This document shows positions 5,853 to 7,782 of a stretch of 7,782 nt of DNA, piece after piece. Source of the stretch: an uncultured Prevotellaceae bacterium. Lineage in GTDB: Bacteria; Bacteroidota; Bacteroidia; Bacteroidales; Bacteroidaceae. The stretch spans positions 1-7,782 of the forward strand of contig CALYTD010000046.1 of NCBI GenBank assembly GCA_945486445.1, read 5' to 3'. A program made the position numbers and the translations under genes. The first letter of the stretch is position 1; the number at the start of each line of letters is the position of its first letter. The notes below the pieces were generated by a model that was not told where the DNA came from, did no database searches, and saw nothing but the letters and a program-made list of their open reading frames with translations.

Positions 5853-7782
5853 TTAGAATCGTCTTCCTCCGCCGAAGCCGCCGCCCTGGAATCCGCCTCC
5901 ACCACGTTCTCTGACGCCACCCGGCGGTGGTCCTTGCAGTGCATCGCCGCCTTCACGACGCTGCTGGCGTGCCATCTTGCCGCCAAAGGCATTGAAACGG
6001 TAGATGACATGGAACATAGCGTAATTGTTTATTGAGTTATAATACACGTCTGAACGCTGTGTTGCTGATATCATACGTGAGAATGAACTCTTCTGTTGCA
6101 GTATGTCATACAGCTGCAGGGACAGCGTGAGAGGCTTGCCTTTGAGGAAACTCTGTGACAGTTGGGCATTCCAGACAAACTCGTTGGTGTTCATTGACGC
6201 ATCACTGTATCCTCTGCGTGACTGCATGTGTGCTCCGGTAGAGAAGCTCATGCCCCAGGGTGCGTTGACGGTGATGTCCGTACCGTAGTTGAAGTCCCAC
6301 GTATCGAGGTTGGCATTGGGCTGCAACTTGTTGCGACTGATGGAGTATGTCACGTTGCCATTGAGTTCTACCTCAAGCCATGAGTTACGATAACTGAATC
6401 CAAGACGTTCTGATATGCCCGTTGTGCGGGTGTAGTTCTTGTCTGTTGTCTTTGTCTCGTTGAGGAAAGCGTAACTTACTCGGTTGTTGTAACTCAACTG
6501 TGTGAATGAGTTTGCGCTCCATACTCCCACGGTGTCAAGCGAGGTATTGTACATAAATGCAGACCTCACGTTCCAGTTTCCGTTTATGTTCATTGGCTGT
6601 GTGGTACGTCCGCCGGTGCTTGGGTCATACTTCACCATTGTGGACACGCTGTTCCTTGTGGTCTGGAAGTCAATGAATGCCATTATAGCATTCTGCCTGT
6701 GCTGTATATAGTTGTTGTATTCAAGGAAAAACCTGTTGGTGAATGATGGTTTCAACTCAGGGTTACCATTGGATATGTTCAGCGGGTCTGTGTCGTCGGT
6801 GATGTCCATGAGGTCGGTCATTGACGGCTGATCGGTGCTTCCACGGTAGTTAAGTCGCAGGTTTTTCTGCTTGTTGAAACGGTAGCGGAAGTCGAATGTC
6901 GGTGTGAAGTTGCACACTGAACGTCTTGTTATGATGTCAATTCCCAGATGTTTGTAGTGTAGTTCTGAACTCTGCGGCTGCAGCATTACGCCGAAGTTGA
7001 GGTTATAATTGTTGGTGGTGCGGCGCAGGGTCAGTTCTACTTCGTGTATGTAGTTGTCATATTCTACATACTTGCTCAGTTCTTCTTTGTAGTAGTATTC
7101 CAGCGGTTTTTCCGCTGTTACAAAGGGGTTAAGGTATGATGCGAAGTTACGGTAGGTTGGAATGATACCGTCTCCGAAGTTGGCAAATTTGCTGAAGTCA
7201 TACGTTTGTCTGTCACTCTTACGGTTCTGGAACTGGTACTGATAGCGCAGTTGCAGGAAGGTAGCGAGTGCTATGGGTTCACTGTACGTTGCTGTCAGGC
7301 GGTATGTATTGTTATTGCTGGGGGTTACGTTATATCTGTTGCGATAGTACAGTGAGTCTTCCGTGGTTGGTCGGTACAGTGTCACGAACTGTGTTGACAG
7401 GCTTTCGGAGTCACCGTTGGTGTGTGCGTATCGTCCTTGCACGGTGATGTTGCGTCCTTTGTCTGACAATCGTCGTGAGATGGTGGCTTGTATGTTGAAG
7501 TTTGTGTTTGTCCCGTATGAGAGAGAGTTATTTTCTCTTCTGTTTACGAGTATTGAGTCGAGCGCCCTTGTTGGGTCGGTACCCTGCTGTTCCTTGGAGT
7601 ATTGATACAGGGCTTCGTTGAGTTGCGCCATTGATGCAGCGTCAAGTGGGTCAGCCACGTATGCTCCTGTGTATGGGTTGACGGTGGTGTATGGGTCTTG
7701 GTTGAACGAGGCGTTGGAGTTCATGGAGCGTGAATCGCTGCTGGAGGTGCTGAGATTGGGGCGCAACTGTATTGTGGTCAGC
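5853..7782 (-). CDS. Outer-membrane beta-barrel protein (TonB-receptor-like, OMP_b-brl_3 type), C-terminal part
   Basis: The frame is open to the window edge (LTTIQ precedes the TTG at 7766, which is an internal Leu), so the start and N terminus lie beyond 7782. The visible 642 residues are almost entirely alternating polar/aromatic beta strands rich in Tyr, Asn, Thr and Arg. They carry the block GNPELKPSFTNRFFLEYNNY (about 339-358), typical of TonB-dependent-receptor-like barrels of the 'outer membrane protein beta-barrel family' in Bacteroidetes. In that family an N-terminal carboxypeptidase-regulatory-like domain and plug usually precede the barrel; neither is in view, so substrate and TonB dependence cannot be judged. 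The last strand appears to be NYAMFHVIYRFNAF. After it comes a 43-residue tail (about 600-642, bases 5856-5984) with 17 Gly, 7 Arg and 1 Lys, ending in Phe. No SusD-like partner is visible in the window. The stop is TAA at 5853-5855, with a hairpin terminator further downstream. Confidence 0.88.
   Translation of the reverse strand, partial: LTTIQLRPNLSTSSSDSRSMNSNASFNQDPYTTVNPYTGAYVADPLDAASMAQLNEALYQYSKEQQGTDPTRALDSILVNRRENNSLSYGTNTNFNIQATISRRLSDKGRNITVQGRYAHTNGDSESLSTQFVTLYRPTTEDSLYYRNRYNVTPSNNNTYRLTATYSEPIALATFLQLRYQYQFQNRKSDRQTYDFSKFANFGDGIIPTYRNFASYLNPFVTAEKPLEYYYKEELSKYVEYDNYIHEVELTLRRTTNNYNLNFGVMLQPQSSELHYKHLGIDIITRRSVCNFTPTFDFRYRFNKQKNLRLNYRGSTDQPSMTDLMDITDDTDPLNISNGNPELKPSFTNRFFLEYNNYIQHRQNAIMAFIDFQTTRNSVSTMVKYDPSTGGRTTQPMNINGNWNVRSAFMYNTSLDTVGVWSANSFTQLSYNNRVSYAFLNETKTTDKNYTRTTGISERLGFSYRNSWLEVELNGNVTYSISRNKLQPNANLDTWDFNYGTDITVNAPWGMSFSTGAHMQSRRGYSDASMNTNEFVWNAQLSQSFLKGKPLTLSLQLYDILQQKSSFSRMISATQRSDVYYNSINNYAMFHVIYRFNAFGGKMARQQRREGGDALQGPPPGGVRERGGGGFQGGGFGGGRRF

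Overview
The window looks like an ordinary chromosomal segment of a Bacteroidales bacterium, probably Prevotella or a close relative. The signs are: genes start without Shine-Dalgarno sequences in A-rich leaders; one promoter fits the Bacteroidetes pattern (TTTG, 19 bases, TAnnTTTG); there is an SC-type lipobox followed by acidic residues; and there is a large outer-membrane beta-barrel of the TonB-receptor-like kind with a Gly/Arg-rich tail. The genus is inferred from style, not from a marker gene.

Layout. Bases 1-1058 (+) hold the C-terminal part of a cation:proton antiporter with two RCK_C (TrkA-C) regulatory domains. It is followed after 42 bp by a complete sodium-coupled NSS/SNF-family transporter (1101-2489, +), which ends at a clear intrinsic terminator (2516-2549). 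A new promoter (2561-2591) starts a small MerR-family regulator (2617-2964, +). Bases 2965-3181 are non-coding and repeat-rich: a 16-bp GT-rich duplication, a 7-bp-stem hairpin, then four 23-bp tandem units that leave 96 bases of the + strand without any G. This leads directly into a HIT-family hydrolase (3182-3607, +). A long inverted repeat (3626-3710) separates it from a lipoprotein with a DUF1566/Lcl-like domain (3750-4442, +). Mannose-6-phosphate isomerase (4530-5603, +) follows. Bases 5604-5852 form a convergent gap with a strong hairpin terminator. The C-terminal 642 residues of an outer-membrane beta-barrel protein occupy 5853-7782 on the - strand.

How the genes relate. The antiporter and NSS transporter plausibly share sodium energetics: one sets the sodium/proton balance and the other spends the sodium gradient to import an amino acid or similar solute. 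The remaining genes (regulator, nucleotide hydrolase, lipoprotein, sugar-phosphate isomerase, outer-membrane barrel) show no evident common pathway and look like independent units. I found no mobile element, CRISPR array, RNA gene or convincing new multi-gene system. The most interesting sequence is in the non-coding DNA flanking the HIT gene.
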